A DNA stretch of 64,000 nt from Jejudonia soesokkakensis (GCF_042664795.1 NZ_JBHTBN010000004.1:62001-126000); one strand, 5' to 3'; numbered from the stretch's first letter, positions 15,555 through 24,994 are shown. The notes: generated by a model not told the origin, from the sequence alone. Program-made: numbers and translations.

Positions 15555-16904
15555 TTAAAATCCTAAAACTATTTTGGAGATATAAAAGAAGAGAAAGATT
15601 CCGAAGATATCATTACTAGTGGTAATAAACGGTCCAGTGGCAATCGCTGGATCGATACCCCGCTTATCGAGAATGATAGGTACGAATGTTCCAACCAATG
15701 CTGCCACGATAATCACCGAAAGCATCGAAACTGCGATGGTGACACTTACCAATTGTTCCTGTCCAACGATAAAGCCAAACAGAATTACCAACAGCCCTAA
15801 AGCGGTTCCGTTGATCAAAGCTAGCCCCACCTCTTTCAATAGACGGTTGAACAAGCTTCCTTTTACATTGTCATTTGCCAGACCTTGTACAATGATGGCA
15901 CTGGATTGTACTCCTACGTTTCCCGCCATAGCCGCAATTAAGGGTGTGAAGAAAAACAGAATTGGGAACTTTTCTAAGGCTTCTTCAAAACCCTGCATAA
16001 TATACACACTCCCTAAACCTCCAAAAAGCCCTAAAACCAACCAGGGTAATCGGGCACGGGTTAATTGCCAAACACTATCATCTGCCTCTACATCCTGAGA
16101 AATACCAGCGGCCATTTGGTAATCTTTATCGGCTTCTTCTTTGATAAAGTCTACAATATCGTCAATCGTGATACGACCAACCAAAATACCATTCTCATCG
16201 ACTACAGGAATAGCTTCCAGATCATATTTCTGCATAATTCGAGCGACTTCTTCATTGTCTGTGTGAACAGTAACATAGTCCACTTTTGGAATAAAAATAT
16301 CGCTAATATGGGCACCTTCAGAAGCGGTAAGAAGATCTTTAAGTGAGAGTCTTCCCGTGAGCTGTCCTTGCTTATTAGTTACATAAATAGAGTGTACTCG
16401 AGTTACATTTTTTGCCTGTCTGCGCATTTCACGAACACAACCTGCAACAGTCCAGGTTTCCTTTACGCGAACCAGTTCTTTTGCCATCAAGGCTCCAGCC
16501 GTATCTTCATCATATTTAAGAAGCTCGACAATATCTGCAGCCAGTGTTTCATCCTCCAGTTGTCCAATTACTTCCTGTTGCCTCTCATCATCGAGTTCTG
16601 CGACCACATCGGCAGCATCATCGGTGTCCATTTCCTGAAGCTCATCTGCAATTTCCTGAGGGGAAAGTCTGTCTAAAATTTTCTCACGTACATCATCATC
16701 AACTTCCATCAATGCTTCTGAGGTGATCTCGCTTTCTAGTAATTTGATAAGATAGGTGGCTTCGTCGCTATCTAATTCTTCAAGAATTTCAGCAATATCG
16801 GCAAAGTGATAGTCATGCAGCAATTCACGTAACGCACTTCCGTCCTGAACGGAAATGAGCTGTTCTATAGTGTTTAGAAAATCAGTCGTTAATTGAAACT
16901 GCAT
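15555..16904 (-). CDS. mgtE: Magnesium transporter MgtE
   Basis: 449 residues, the standard length. The N-terminal acidic superhelical MgtE domain (about 20-130) has repeated LxxLDDERQQEV-type helices. A CBS pair at about 135-255 (VTRVHSIYVTN, LEAIPVVDENGILVGRITIDDI) follows. Five membrane helices at about 280-449 end with GIDPAIATGPFITTSNDIFG, the conserved pore region containing the aspartate of the Mg2+ site. The cytoplasmic domains sense Mg2+ and gate the channel. The 5' end overlaps the rsmA 3' end by 23 bp. Confidence 0.95.
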   Translation of the reverse strand: MQFQLTTDFLNTIEQLISVQDGSALRELLHDYHFADIAEILEELDSDEATYLIKLLESEITSEALMEVDDDVREKILDRLSPQEIADELQEMDTDDAADVVAELDDERQQEVIGQLEDETLAADIVELLKYDEDTAGALMAKELVRVKETWTVAGCVREMRRQAKNVTRVHSIYVTNKQGQLTGRLSLKDLLTASEGAHISDIFIPKVDYVTVHTDNEEVARIMQKYDLEAIPVVDENGILVGRITIDDIVDFIKEEADKDYQMAAGISQDVEADDSVWQLTRARLPWLVLGLFGGLGSVYIMQGFEEALEKFPILFFFTPLIAAMAGNVGVQSSAIIVQGLANDNVKGSLFNRLLKEVGLALINGTALGLLVILFGFIVGQEQLVSVTIAVSMLSVIIVAALVGTFVPIILDKRGIDPAIATGPFITTSNDIFGIFLFFYISKIVLGF

Positions 16905-17676
16905 CGTTTGCTATCTTTTGAGTGAGCGCTATAAATTGAGAAACAGATAGCTGCTCGGGTCGTTTTCCAAAGATAGTATCTTCTTTTAGTTTATCGGAAA
17001 GATTAAAGGATTTTAAACTATTTCTTAACGTTTTTCGACGTTGCTGAAAGGCTGTTTTTACTACTTTGTACAAGAATTTCTCATCGCACGGAAGCGTATA
17101 ATTTTCTTTTCTAGTTAATCGAAGCACTCCGCTATCTACTTTTGGCGGCGGATTAAATACACCAGGTTTAACCGTGAATAAGTATTCGGCATCATAAAAC
17201 GCTTGTGTTAGAACTGAAAGAATTCCGTATGCTTTTGAACCTTCTTTTTCGCAGATACGCTGGGCTACTTCTTTTTGAAACATTCCTGTAAATTCTGGAA
17301 TTTGTTCTTTGTGTTCTAGTGCTTTAAAAACAATTTGTGTAGAGATATTGTAGGGAAAGTTTCCTGTGATGGCAAATTGTTCTGTTCCAAAATAATCTTC
17401 AAGATTTTCTTTTAAAAAATCGGCTTCCAGAATTTGTAAGTTTTCTTCAGGATACTGATTTTCAAGATAATAAATCGATTCAGAATCTAAATCCATGGCA
17501 ACTACTTCAATATCTTTTTTAATAAGATACTTGGTCAAAACACCCATCCCGGGCCCTATTTCCAATACATGTTTGTATCCTTTTAGGGTTAAGGTATTGG
17601 CAATTTTTTCAGCAATGGATTCATCATGCAAAAAATGCTGTCCTAAATGTTTTTTTGCACGTACCTGTTTGCCCAT
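16882..17676 (-). CDS. rsmA: 16S rRNA dimethyladenosine transferase
   Basis: 264 residues. The SAM-binding motif VLEIGPGMGVLTKYLI and the catalytic ITGNFPYNIS (NxPY motif for N6-adenine methylation) are present. A C-terminal helical domain with QRRKTLRNSL follows. It dimethylates two adenines near the 3' end of 16S rRNA and confers kasugamycin sensitivity. The start overlaps the DUF4286 gene stop by 1 nt, and the 3' end overlaps mgtE by 23 bp. Confidence 0.96.
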   Translation of the reverse strand: MGKQVRAKKHLGQHFLHDESIAEKIANTLTLKGYKHVLEIGPGMGVLTKYLIKKDIEVVAMDLDSESIYYLENQYPEENLQILEADFLKENLEDYFGTEQFAITGNFPYNISTQIVFKALEHKEQIPEFTGMFQKEVAQRICEKEGSKAYGILSVLTQAFYDAEYLFTVKPGVFNPPPKVDSGVLRLTRKENYTLPCDEKFLYKVVKTAFQQRRKTLRNSLKSFNLSDKLKEDTIFGKRPEQLSVSQFIALTQKIANDAVSIND

Positions 17677-17984
17677 TACTGTTCGCAGATTACTTCCAGT
17701 TCGGTTCTAAAGGCAACAAATTTTCCCTCAAAAGGTTTGCTTTGAGCACGTAGGGTGGGAGCGTCTTCGGTATAATATTTTTCCAGCGTTGCTTTACTGT
17801 CTGTGGTGTATTGTACAGAATAGGTGATACCACCCATTTCTTCTTCAACATGTACCTTTGTCATAAGCGCCTTGCTAAATTTTCCCGTATCAAGCATGGC
17901 AGGGATGTGTTTTTCCTTCATCCATTGTAGCCAAGTGTCGTGGATTGTATTTTCAATATTGATGGTAACGTTGTATATGTACAT
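17676..17984 (-). CDS. DUF4286 family protein
   Basis: 102 residues, cytoplasmic, matching DUF4286: YNVTINIENTIHDTWLQWMKEKHIPAMLDTGKF at the start and a ferredoxin-like pattern of strands and helices (dimeric alpha-beta barrel type). Function is unknown. It is locked between the TPR protein gene (12 nt upstream) and rsmA (1-nt overlap), an arrangement that suggests co-transcription. Confidence 0.88.
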   Translation of the reverse strand: MYIYNVTINIENTIHDTWLQWMKEKHIPAMLDTGKFSKALMTKVHVEEEMGGITYSVQYTTDSKATLEKYYTEDAPTLRAQSKPFEGKFVAFRTELEVICEQ

Positions 17985-17996
17985 AAATGGGTTTTG

Positions 17997-19781
17997 CTAT
18001 TCTATTTCATCGCCTCTAAGTGTCCTAAACCGTTTTCTGGCTTCTACAAAAAAGATAGATGCAGCATAATTAAAAACAATTTGTTCATATAACTCTTTCG
18101 CCTTTTCAGGTTGATCAAGCTTTGTTTCATACAATTCTGCCAGCTTAAAATATGCATCGTCTGCTAGGATATCATCTTTGTAAAATTCGATGAGCTTTAG
18201 ATAATTTGCTTCGGCTTTTTTATATTCATTAATTTTTTCATAAACCTGTCCTTGAAGCAACAATGCTTCGTCTTCAATTGATTCCCCTTTATGAGACAAT
18301 AGAATTTCATCTAGCACTTCAATAGCTTCTTTGTCTCTATTCTGAAGCGCTAACAGATCGGCTCTTGCATATTTTTTTAAAGCTGTTTGCGTTGAATCTT
18401 CCAATGAATTATCCTGGATCATCAAACTCAATTGCATGGCATCATTCGCTATCAATTGAGATGCCGACTTGCGTAATACCTTTAACTGTACTTGAGACCA
18501 CTCGAAATCTCCTTTATAGTAACTCGTTCTCGCTACTTTAAACCGTGCTTCTTGCGCAAGTCTGTCGTTTTGTACTTTCTTCTGAATTTGAGAATAGTAG
18601 ATAAGTGCCGTATTAAATTGCTCATCAAAAACTAGAATGTCTGAAAGTTCCATTTTTACACGAGCTTCTTGATAGGGAGAAAGTTGTTCTTCTGCCAAAC
18701 GCTTCAGATTGGCAATGGCCTGGTCTTTTTTACCTGCTTTAAATGCCAAAAAATGATTGTAGTCTATCTGAAGCAAATACGTAGATCGGTCATAATTATA
18801 TTCAGCTAGAAGGGCATCAAATCTTTTTTCGATGTCCGGGAAATCAGCTATTGTTGCTGTAGCCAATTCAATTTGCATGAGGTATTGATATCCTTTCAGT
18901 TTTCCAATAGGAGATACTGAGTTTTCAATCACAAAATCGACCATCTCACGAGCATTTTCATAATCTTTCTCATCTAAAGCGATAAGCGCAACGTCGATAA
19001 TTCCGCCCAAATCATCTTCATTAAGACGTTTGTAGATGGCTTTTTCTTGAGTAAAAGCTTTTTTAAATTCTTTTTGCTGAATGAACAACCAACTTAATAA
19101 CTCATTGTACAAGATGTCTGGATCATTTTGAGACCGTTGTAATAATTGCTTCCGAAGAATGACATTGGCTTCATTTTCTCTGTCTTCAGTTACGTACAAG
19201 CTAAAATTTCGTTGCGCGATACTTTTATATGACGGGTTATTCAGAATTAAATCCAAGTACTTGGTAAACATTTTTTCTAGCTTACCTTGTTCTCCATAAA
19301 TACGTGCTAATTGATTGTTATAATCGCGTTTTGGATCTAGTTCCATTGCTCTTTCGTAAGCCATCGCAGCTTCGTCCAACAAACTATATTTACTAAAAGC
19401 GCTGCCAATATTATGACCGTATATAGGGCGTTCTTCAATAAATAATAAGGCATCTTTATAAGAAAGTTGTGCCAAGGAGTCTTTGCCTTGCAGTGCATAA
19501 TTATAACCTAGTTCAATATACAATTGTGGCGGTACACTTCGGGCAGAAGTTCTTTCTAGTAAAAGTACTTCAGCTTCTGCGAACCTTTCCAGTTGCTGAT
19601 TGGCTTCTACAACTTTCAGAAAATAATCCAATCGTCCTTTATTTTGACTATATAATTTATCGTATATAGTGAGTGCTTTTTCAAACTCGCCTTTTTCAAA
19701 ATAATTGTTGGCAAGCAATTCGCTTTGCGCAAACGTGCCCATCGAAACCAAGAGAAACAAAAAAACTAAAATGTTACGCAT
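17997..19781 (-). CDS. Secreted/periplasmic tetratricopeptide repeat protein
   Basis: The frame opens at 19796, but the ATG at 19781 gives a clean signal peptide (MRNILVFLFLLVSMGTFAQ), so the protein is 594 residues. TPR units fill the rest, for example YFEKGEFEKALTIYDKLY, YNYALQGKDSLAQLSYKDAL and AYERAMELDPKRDYN near the N-terminus and AEANYLKLIEFYKDDILADDAYFKLAELYE near the C-terminus. The C-terminal repeats resemble YbgF/BamD-type outer-membrane helpers. It probably scaffolds an envelope complex; no partner is shown. The gene follows serS on the same strand. Confidence 0.88.
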   Translation of the reverse strand: MRNILVFLFLLVSMGTFAQSELLANNYFEKGEFEKALTIYDKLYSQNKGRLDYFLKVVEANQQLERFAEAEVLLLERTSARSVPPQLYIELGYNYALQGKDSLAQLSYKDALLFIEERPIYGHNIGSAFSKYSLLDEAAMAYERAMELDPKRDYNNQLARIYGEQGKLEKMFTKYLDLILNNPSYKSIAQRNFSLYVTEDRENEANVILRKQLLQRSQNDPDILYNELLSWLFIQQKEFKKAFTQEKAIYKRLNEDDLGGIIDVALIALDEKDYENAREMVDFVIENSVSPIGKLKGYQYLMQIELATATIADFPDIEKRFDALLAEYNYDRSTYLLQIDYNHFLAFKAGKKDQAIANLKRLAEEQLSPYQEARVKMELSDILVFDEQFNTALIYYSQIQKKVQNDRLAQEARFKVARTSYYKGDFEWSQVQLKVLRKSASQLIANDAMQLSLMIQDNSLEDSTQTALKKYARADLLALQNRDKEAIEVLDEILLSHKGESIEDEALLLQGQVYEKINEYKKAEANYLKLIEFYKDDILADDAYFKLAELYETKLDQPEKAKELYEQIVFNYAASIFFVEARKRFRTLRGDEIE

Positions 19782-19806
19782 AGGGTAAAGATACAAATTC
19801 TGTAAT

Positions 19807-19855
19807 CGGTTATCAGTTAACAGTTGTCAGTTATCAGTTGTCAGTTGTCAGTGAA
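19807..19855. repeat. Heptamer tandem repeat (CAGTTRT)
   Basis: Seven consecutive 7-bp units read CGGTTAT, CAGTTAA, CAGTTGT, CAGTTAT, CAGTTGT, CAGTTGT, CAGTGAA. The array is in the short gap between serS and the TPR gene, just upstream of the latter's start codon. Confidence 0.9.
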
Positions 19856-19927
19856 TAATACTTACTATAACATTTGGAGGGTTGCAATAATTGTGCTAGA
19901 ATTAAATTTTACCATCAGCCAACCTAA

Positions 19928-21199
19928 CTAATCGATCATATCAAATCCGCAATAGGGTACTAAAACGTCAGGGATTTTAATTCCTTGTGGAGTTTGACAA
20001 TTTTCCAAAATACCTGCCAGTACTCTTGGTAATGCCAAAGCGCTCCCATTAAGGGTATGTGCTAATTGATTTTTACCGTTGGTATCTTTAAAACGCAGTT
20101 TTAGTCTGTTTGCCTGAAACGTTTCAAAATTAGAAACCGAAGAAATTTCCAGCCATCTGTCCTGAGCGGTAGAAAACACTTCAAAATCGTAGGTGAGGGC
20201 AGACGTGAATCCGAGGTCACCACCACATAAGCGAAGAATTCTATACGGTAGTTTAAGCTCTCTTAAAATATTTTGCACATGCTCGACCATGCCGTCTAAG
20301 GCTTTATAGCTATTGTCAGGGTGTTCGATTCGTACAATCTCCACTTTATCAAATTGGTGCAAACGGTTCAATCCGCGTACGTGAGCCCCATAACTTCCGG
20401 CCTCTCTTCTAAAACATGGTGTATATCCTGTACAGGTAATAGGTAATTCATTATGCATCAACAAATCCCCACGAAACATATTGGTTACAGGAACCTCTGC
20501 AGTTGGGATGAGGTATAGGTCATCCACACCTACGTGATACATTTGCCCTTCTTTATCTGGCAACTGACCCGTTCCAAAACCAGACATTTCATTGACCAAA
20601 TGTGGTACCTGATATTCGGTATAGCCTGCAGCGGTGTTTTTATCCAGAAAATAGCTTATCAAAGCGCGTTGTAATCGTGCTCCTTTTCCTTTGTATACAG
20701 GGAAACCTGCCCCCGTAATTTTTACTCCAAGTTCGAAGTCGATTAAATCATATTTTTTGGCAAGCTCCCAATGTGGCAGGGCTTCTTTATCTAAAGTTGG
20801 AATGTCTCCCTCTCTAAAAGTTTCTTCATTATCGTTCTCATCAGTTCCAGCAGGAACCAGTTCATTTGGGATGTTGGGAATGGTGTACAGTAATTGTTGT
20901 AGGGTGGCTTCGGTAGTGTTTAATTTTTCTTGAAGCTCTTTTGACGTTTCCTTTAAAACTGTTGTTTTTTCTTTTAATTCGTTTGCTTCGGCGGCCTTTC
21001 CGCTTTGGTATAACTTTCCTATTTCTTTAGAATACGTATTCGATTGCGCTAAAGTTTCATCTAACCTAGCTTGTGTGCTACGTCTTTCTTCATCTACTTT
21101 AATAACATCTTCGAGCATTTGGGTAGCATCAATTCCTCTTTTTGCAAGGGCTTTGATGTACTGCTCTTTGTTTTCGCTAATCTCGTGTACCTGTAACAT
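19928..21199 (-). CDS. serS: Seryl-tRNA synthetase
   Basis: 423 residues. The N-terminal long antiparallel coiled-coil arm (about 30-105, VDEERRSTQARLDETLAQSN and LKETSKELQEKLNTTE) binds tRNA-Ser. The class II catalytic core shows motif 2 (PCFRREAGSYG) and motif 3 (HTLNGSALALPRVLAGILE). It charges tRNA-Ser and tRNA-Sec-type acceptors with serine. Length and domains are standard. It lies downstream of the HTTM gene with a 49-nt gap. Confidence 0.97.
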   Translation of the reverse strand: MLQVHEISENKEQYIKALAKRGIDATQMLEDVIKVDEERRSTQARLDETLAQSNTYSKEIGKLYQSGKAAEANELKEKTTVLKETSKELQEKLNTTEATLQQLLYTIPNIPNELVPAGTDENDNEETFREGDIPTLDKEALPHWELAKKYDLIDFELGVKITGAGFPVYKGKGARLQRALISYFLDKNTAAGYTEYQVPHLVNEMSGFGTGQLPDKEGQMYHVGVDDLYLIPTAEVPVTNMFRGDLLMHNELPITCTGYTPCFRREAGSYGAHVRGLNRLHQFDKVEIVRIEHPDNSYKALDGMVEHVQNILRELKLPYRILRLCGGDLGFTSALTYDFEVFSTAQDRWLEISSVSNFETFQANRLKLRFKDTNGKNQLAHTLNGSALALPRVLAGILENCQTPQGIKIPDVLVPYCGFDMID

Positions 21200-21248
21200 G
21201 CTACTGAATTTAAGAGTGCAAATTTAAAGAAAAGCGATCTGAAATCGG

Positions 21249-22622
21249 TTACCGTTCCTGTCTAATTAGAGGAGAACGATGTAAATTTCTTTCGTTTTCA
21301 CCGTAGTGGTATTTTTCTGGTGAGGGTAAAATCCATTCGTGATGCTTATACCAATACCATTTTTCGGCAGCAAGATCTACCTCACTATCTATTAGCTTAC
21401 TGTAAATTCCTCCATTAATTTTTACCCTGGCATCCATAAAAACTGAAACATCTCGCCCTTCTTTGGCTTCTTTTTCTTTAATGCGTTGGGCGAGTTGCCA
21501 AAGCATATCGGGTTTTGATTTTACAGAGCGTTGTTGTTTTTTTGAAAGTAATGCCTTGTAATCGTAACGAATACGTTCTCCACCATTTTTATCCTGTACA
21601 TACACACTTAGGTTTGAACTGCGTGAACGAAGCATCATCCGCCAACTTAAGCGATGTCCTTCTTCTGTCCAAAGCACATCATCTTTAAAGGTCCAGTGAC
21701 GTAGTGGCAATAAAACTTGAATTACAAAATAGATTGACAGGACTGCGATTAACGGTTTTTTATAGGTAGGAACGATAATCTCTCCTGCTGTGTACACTGT
21801 TTTCTTTGGAAGAAATCGTTTCCGAAGTACTTCTGGAGAAAAGAAAAATAATGCGAATGCTATCGACATATAAGGAAAGATGCCAATCTGAAAGACAAAA
21901 CTATTGAATAAGTGAAAAAATATCGAGATGCAAAACCCAATTAATCGAGTTCTTCGCCATAACAATAGTGGGACAATAAGTAAGTCAAATAGAATACCAA
22001 CATACGCTATGCACCAATGTACCCAGTCCAGCTGAAGAAATGATCCAATAAGCCAATAGTCACGCTTGCCTCTCATAAAAAGTTCTGCCACGGTCGTGTC
22101 CAGCCAATCCGGATACATCTTTGCAACTGAAGCATAGGTGTAAACAATCCATACTTGTAAAATAAGAATGAGCAATACCCAGCGGGGCATGGAAGGCGAT
22201 TTTAAGGCACTATTTTTCCAACTATCAATTGAAAACCATCTGTGTGCTGGTAAAAAAACCATGATCCAGCATAACAGCATCATTAGATAGTAATGATTGT
22301 TATAGGAAGTTTTTTGCATAAGGTAGACACAGCTCCACATAAGCGCATAGCAAAACATACTAAACCTGTACTTATAGCCTATCATCACCAGCACTCCAAA
22401 AGTTCCCATGAGGATAAAATAGTAGTACATACCATCTCCAGGCAAGGGTTGTAAAAATTCAAACCCTATAAAATTGAATGTGAATTCTGGTTCTACCAAC
22501 GTCCTGCGTACCCAACCTGTCGCAACTGCACCATAGCCTTCTATAGCAATAAGCAAACCAAAGGCAACCCGAAATAATACGAGGCCAGTGTTATCTATAT
22601 GTTTAAATAGAAATTTATTCAC
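21249..22622 (-). CDS. HTTM protein, homologue of vitamin K-dependent gamma-carboxylase
   Basis: 457 residues with a GTG start, overlapping the ribF stop by 8 nt. About nine hydrophobic segments fill residues 10-330, followed by a soluble C-terminal part. The stretch LMQKTSYNNHYYL matches the catalytic-lysine region of vertebrate gamma-glutamyl carboxylase (KTSWNNHSYL), so the base lysine and the NNH are kept. Bacterial relatives are membrane proteins of mostly unknown reaction; some may carboxylate or epoxidise quinones. The gene's coupling to ribF is frequent in flavobacteria and could reflect a link to flavin or quinone chemistry, which is only inference. Confidence 0.85.
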   Translation of the reverse strand: MNKFLFKHIDNTGLVLFRVAFGLLIAIEGYGAVATGWVRRTLVEPEFTFNFIGFEFLQPLPGDGMYYYFILMGTFGVLVMIGYKYRFSMFCYALMWSCVYLMQKTSYNNHYYLMMLLCWIMVFLPAHRWFSIDSWKNSALKSPSMPRWVLLILILQVWIVYTYASVAKMYPDWLDTTVAELFMRGKRDYWLIGSFLQLDWVHWCIAYVGILFDLLIVPLLLWRRTRLIGFCISIFFHLFNSFVFQIGIFPYMSIAFALFFFSPEVLRKRFLPKKTVYTAGEIIVPTYKKPLIAVLSIYFVIQVLLPLRHWTFKDDVLWTEEGHRLSWRMMLRSRSSNLSVYVQDKNGGERIRYDYKALLSKKQQRSVKSKPDMLWQLAQRIKEKEAKEGRDVSVFMDARVKINGGIYSKLIDSEVDLAAEKWYWYKHHEWILPSPEKYHYGENERNLHRSPLIRQER

Positions 22623-23568
22623 CTTCTTTTATAAATTTACGAGCAATTTTTTCATCATTCTGTATCGCCGCAATGAGTTCTTTTTCTGCGGAAACACCTT
22701 CAAACTTCACTTCGTCGCGTATAAACTGAAGAAACGAAATCTGGAGTTCTTTTTCATACAAGTCTCCTTCATAATCTAGAAAAAATGTTTCAATAGTTTT
22801 TTCTTTTCCTCCTACAGTAGGGTTTGTGCCTATACTTGTAATTCCGAAGACATCTTTGTTATCAAGAATAGCCGAAACAATATACACACCATTTTTAGGG
22901 ATTAACTTATAGGATTCGTCTACTTTTAAATTGGCAGTAGGAAATCCCCAGGTTCTTCCTTTAGCTTTTCCTTTTACCACAGATCCTGTAAGCATAAATG
23001 GATACCCTAGATAACTGTTAGCTGTTGTAATATCACCCTCCTGTAATGCGTTTCTAATTTTTGTTGAACTTACGGCAACTTCATCTAACTCCTGTGCACT
23101 GATCTCTTCTACCGAAAAACCATAGGTCTCACCAAATTCTTTTAAGTCGGCAATATTGGCTGTGCGATTTCGCCCAAAACGATGGTCATAGCCAATAATG
23201 ATTTTTTTTGCTTTCAGCTTATTGACAAGAATATCCCGAACATACTCAACTGCTGTAAAACGGGAAAACGCCTGTGTAAATGGATGGATGACCAGGTGAT
23301 CCAGACCGAGATTGGCAAGCAGTTCTTTTTTTTCGTCGATGGTATTGATCATTTTAAGGGATCTATCGCTTTGTAAAACCATTCTTGGATGTGGAAAGAA
23401 GGTAAGCACGACCGAATCTAAATTTTCTTTTTCTGCGGAAGTTGTGACCCGTTTTATAATAGCTTGATGACCAATATGAACTCCATCAAAAGTTCCTATA
23501 GTCACAACACTGGCACGTTCATTTTTAAAAGCCGAAGCTCCTTTGTGTTCCTTCATATTATTTGCCAT
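22615..23568 (-). CDS. ribF: Bifunctional riboflavin kinase/FAD synthetase
   Basis: 317 residues. The N-terminal nucleotidyltransferase domain has VTIGTFDGVHIGHQ, and IIGYDHRFGRNR. The C-terminal riboflavin kinase domain (about 185-310) has GRTWGFPTANLKVDE and the YIVSAILDNK barrel strands. It makes FMN and then FAD from riboflavin and ATP. The ATG at 23568 overlaps pth by 11 bp; a second ATG four codons in is also possible. Confidence 0.95.
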   Translation of the reverse strand: MANNMKEHKGASAFKNERASVVTIGTFDGVHIGHQAIIKRVTTSAEKENLDSVVLTFFPHPRMVLQSDRSLKMINTIDEKKELLANLGLDHLVIHPFTQAFSRFTAVEYVRDILVNKLKAKKIIIGYDHRFGRNRTANIADLKEFGETYGFSVEEISAQELDEVAVSSTKIRNALQEGDITTANSYLGYPFMLTGSVVKGKAKGRTWGFPTANLKVDESYKLIPKNGVYIVSAILDNKDVFGITSIGTNPTVGGKEKTIETFFLDYEGDLYEKELQISFLQFIRDEVKFEGVSAEKELIAAIQNDEKIARKFIKEGE

Positions 23569-24124
23569 TATAGGAATTCATCGTGATAGTAATTCCAGCC
23601 AAACCAAACGATTCAATAATTTCCTGTCCCATTGGAAGCCGCTCTTTTAAAGCTGTTTCTTCTTCGGGAGTCCACTCGCCAAGTACGTAATCAACTTGTC
23701 TTCCTTTGCTAAATGCATCACTAATACCAAACCGGAAACGGTTGTAGGTTGTAGTTTGCAAGGTGTTCTGAATATCTTTTAGCCCATTATGGCCGCCGTC
23801 ACTTCCTTTCGTTTTAACTCGTAATGTTCCAAAAGGTAAATTTAGATCGTCTGTAATGACCAATAGATTTTCTAAAGGAATATTTTCTTTCTCTAGCCAA
23901 TATTTTACCGCCTTGCCGCTTAAGTTCATATAGGTACTAGGTTTTAGTAATATAAAAGTACGCCCTTTCTTTTTATGTGTGGTACTATCGCCCAGCTTTA
24001 CAGTTTCCCAGCTGAGTGCTTCTGCAGTGGCGAGTTGATCTAATATTTTAAAGCCAATATTATGGCGTGTGTTTTCATACTTAGGACCTATGTTTCCGAG
24101 GCCTACAATTAGAAATTTTTTCAT
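23558..24124 (-). CDS. pth: Peptidyl-tRNA hydrolase
   Basis: The frame is open from 24226, but the ATG at 24124 gives MKKFLIVGLGNIGPKYENTRHNIG, the conserved start of the family, for 188 residues. The catalytic His follows in RHNIG, with N in YMNLSG and D in the DDLNLPFG motif. It recycles peptidyl-tRNA released prematurely from ribosomes. The extra upstream codons coincide with a perfect hairpin repeat and are probably 5' leader. The start of ribF overlaps its end. Confidence 0.94.
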   Translation of the reverse strand: MKKFLIVGLGNIGPKYENTRHNIGFKILDQLATAEALSWETVKLGDSTTHKKKGRTFILLKPSTYMNLSGKAVKYWLEKENIPLENLLVITDDLNLPFGTLRVKTKGSDGGHNGLKDIQNTLQTTTYNRFRFGISDAFSKGRQVDYVLGEWTPEEETALKERLPMGQEIIESFGLAGITITMNSYNGK

Positions 24125-24127
24125 ATC

Positions 24128-24150
24128 TATTTCCCGTGTTAACGGGAATC
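24128..24150 (-). repeat. Perfect hairpin immediately upstream of pth start
   Basis: TTCCCGT (24130-24136), loop GTTA, ACGGGAA (24141-24147): a 7-bp perfect stem ending five bases before the ATG on the minus strand. The sequence closely resembles the hairpin before rplY. Confidence 0.75.
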
Positions 24151-24250
24151 TTTTTTCTGCTTCCTTTGTTTTTATGGAAGAAGGATTTTTGTCAGGTTTA
24201 AATAGTTTCCGAAGAAATTGAAGCATATAGTTCAGATCTTCTGTAAAAAT

Positions 24251-24284
24251 AAAAAAAGCATCCCGAATAAACAGGATGCTTTTA
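24251..24284 (-). terminator. Terminator after rplY
   Basis: The stem AAAGCATCC (24255-24263) pairs with GGATGCTTT (24274-24282). On the minus strand it ends in a run of T. It sits about 24 nt after the rplY stop. Confidence 0.85.
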
Positions 24285-24305
24285 AATATAGTAGTGTGTT
24301 GAAAA

Positions 24306-24971
24306 TTATTCTTTTACTGCAGCTACATCGTCGGTTTCAGTTGCAGGAACATCTCCAGCTTCTGCACCTTCTTCTCCTTCAACACCATCTTCATCTTCAT
24401 CTTCATCAACTTCGTCCACAATAGCGGTACGAGAAGTTCTCACTTGAAGGATGGTTCTGCTCTCTTCGTGCATGATCTTATAGTCATCGTGCATTACGTC
24501 ACGAACTACTTTAATATCTCCAATTCTCATTTCGGTAATATCGATTTCGATAAAATCGGGAAGGTTATCTGGAATTGCTTTTACACGTAACTTACGGTTT
24601 ACAAAACGAAGCACACCTCCATTTTTAACCCCTTTTGAGTTACCAGTAATTCGAACTGGAATTTCCATCATCACTTCTTTATCGTCAAATATCTGATAAA
24701 AATCTACGTGAAGAATTCTGTCTGTTACTGGGTGAAATTGTATGTCTTGTAAAATGGCACGTACTTTTTTACCACCTTCTATTTCAACCACAACTGTATG
24801 CACGTCTGGAGTGTATACGAGTTTGTTGAATGCTAGTTCATCTGCTGAAAAATGAATAGGTTCGTCTCCTCCGTATACTACGCAAGGTACCTTTCCAGCA
24901 TTACGTAAGGCCTTTGTTGCTTTTTTGCCCACGCTTTCTCTTTGAGATCCGTTAATTGTAATTGATTTCAT
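24306..24971 (-). CDS. rplY: 50S ribosomal protein L25 (general stress protein Ctc type)
   Basis: 221 residues, the long Ctc/TL5 form. Residues 1-95 are the 5S rRNA-binding L25 domain (GSQRESVGKKATKALRNAGKVPCVVYGG). The beta domain follows (about 96-185, IPVRITGNSKGVKNGGVLRFVNRKLRVKA), and the C-terminal tail from 190 is highly acidic (EVDEDEDEDG). It binds 5S rRNA in the large subunit. A hairpin leader lies directly before the start and a terminator after the stop. Confidence 0.95.
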   Translation of the reverse strand: MKSITINGSQRESVGKKATKALRNAGKVPCVVYGGDEPIHFSADELAFNKLVYTPDVHTVVVEIEGGKKVRAILQDIQFHPVTDRILHVDFYQIFDDKEVMMEIPVRITGNSKGVKNGGVLRFVNRKLRVKAIPDNLPDFIEIDITEMRIGDIKVVRDVMHDDYKIMHEESRTILQVRTSRTAIVDEVDEDEDEDGVEGEEGAEAGDVPATETDDVAAVKE

Positions 24972-24994
24972 GTGTTTGCCCGTGATTACGGGGA
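24972..24994 (-). repeat. Hairpin immediately upstream of rplY start
   Basis: CCCGT, loop GATT, ACGGG (24977-24990) ends about five bases before the rplY ATG. On the minus strand it reads GATCCCCGTAATCACGGGC, very like the pth leader hairpin. Confidence 0.7.

Noticed and set aside
19807..19855. Possible CRISPR repeat cluster
   Set aside because: The units are only 7 bp and contiguous, with no spacers; no cas genes are present.
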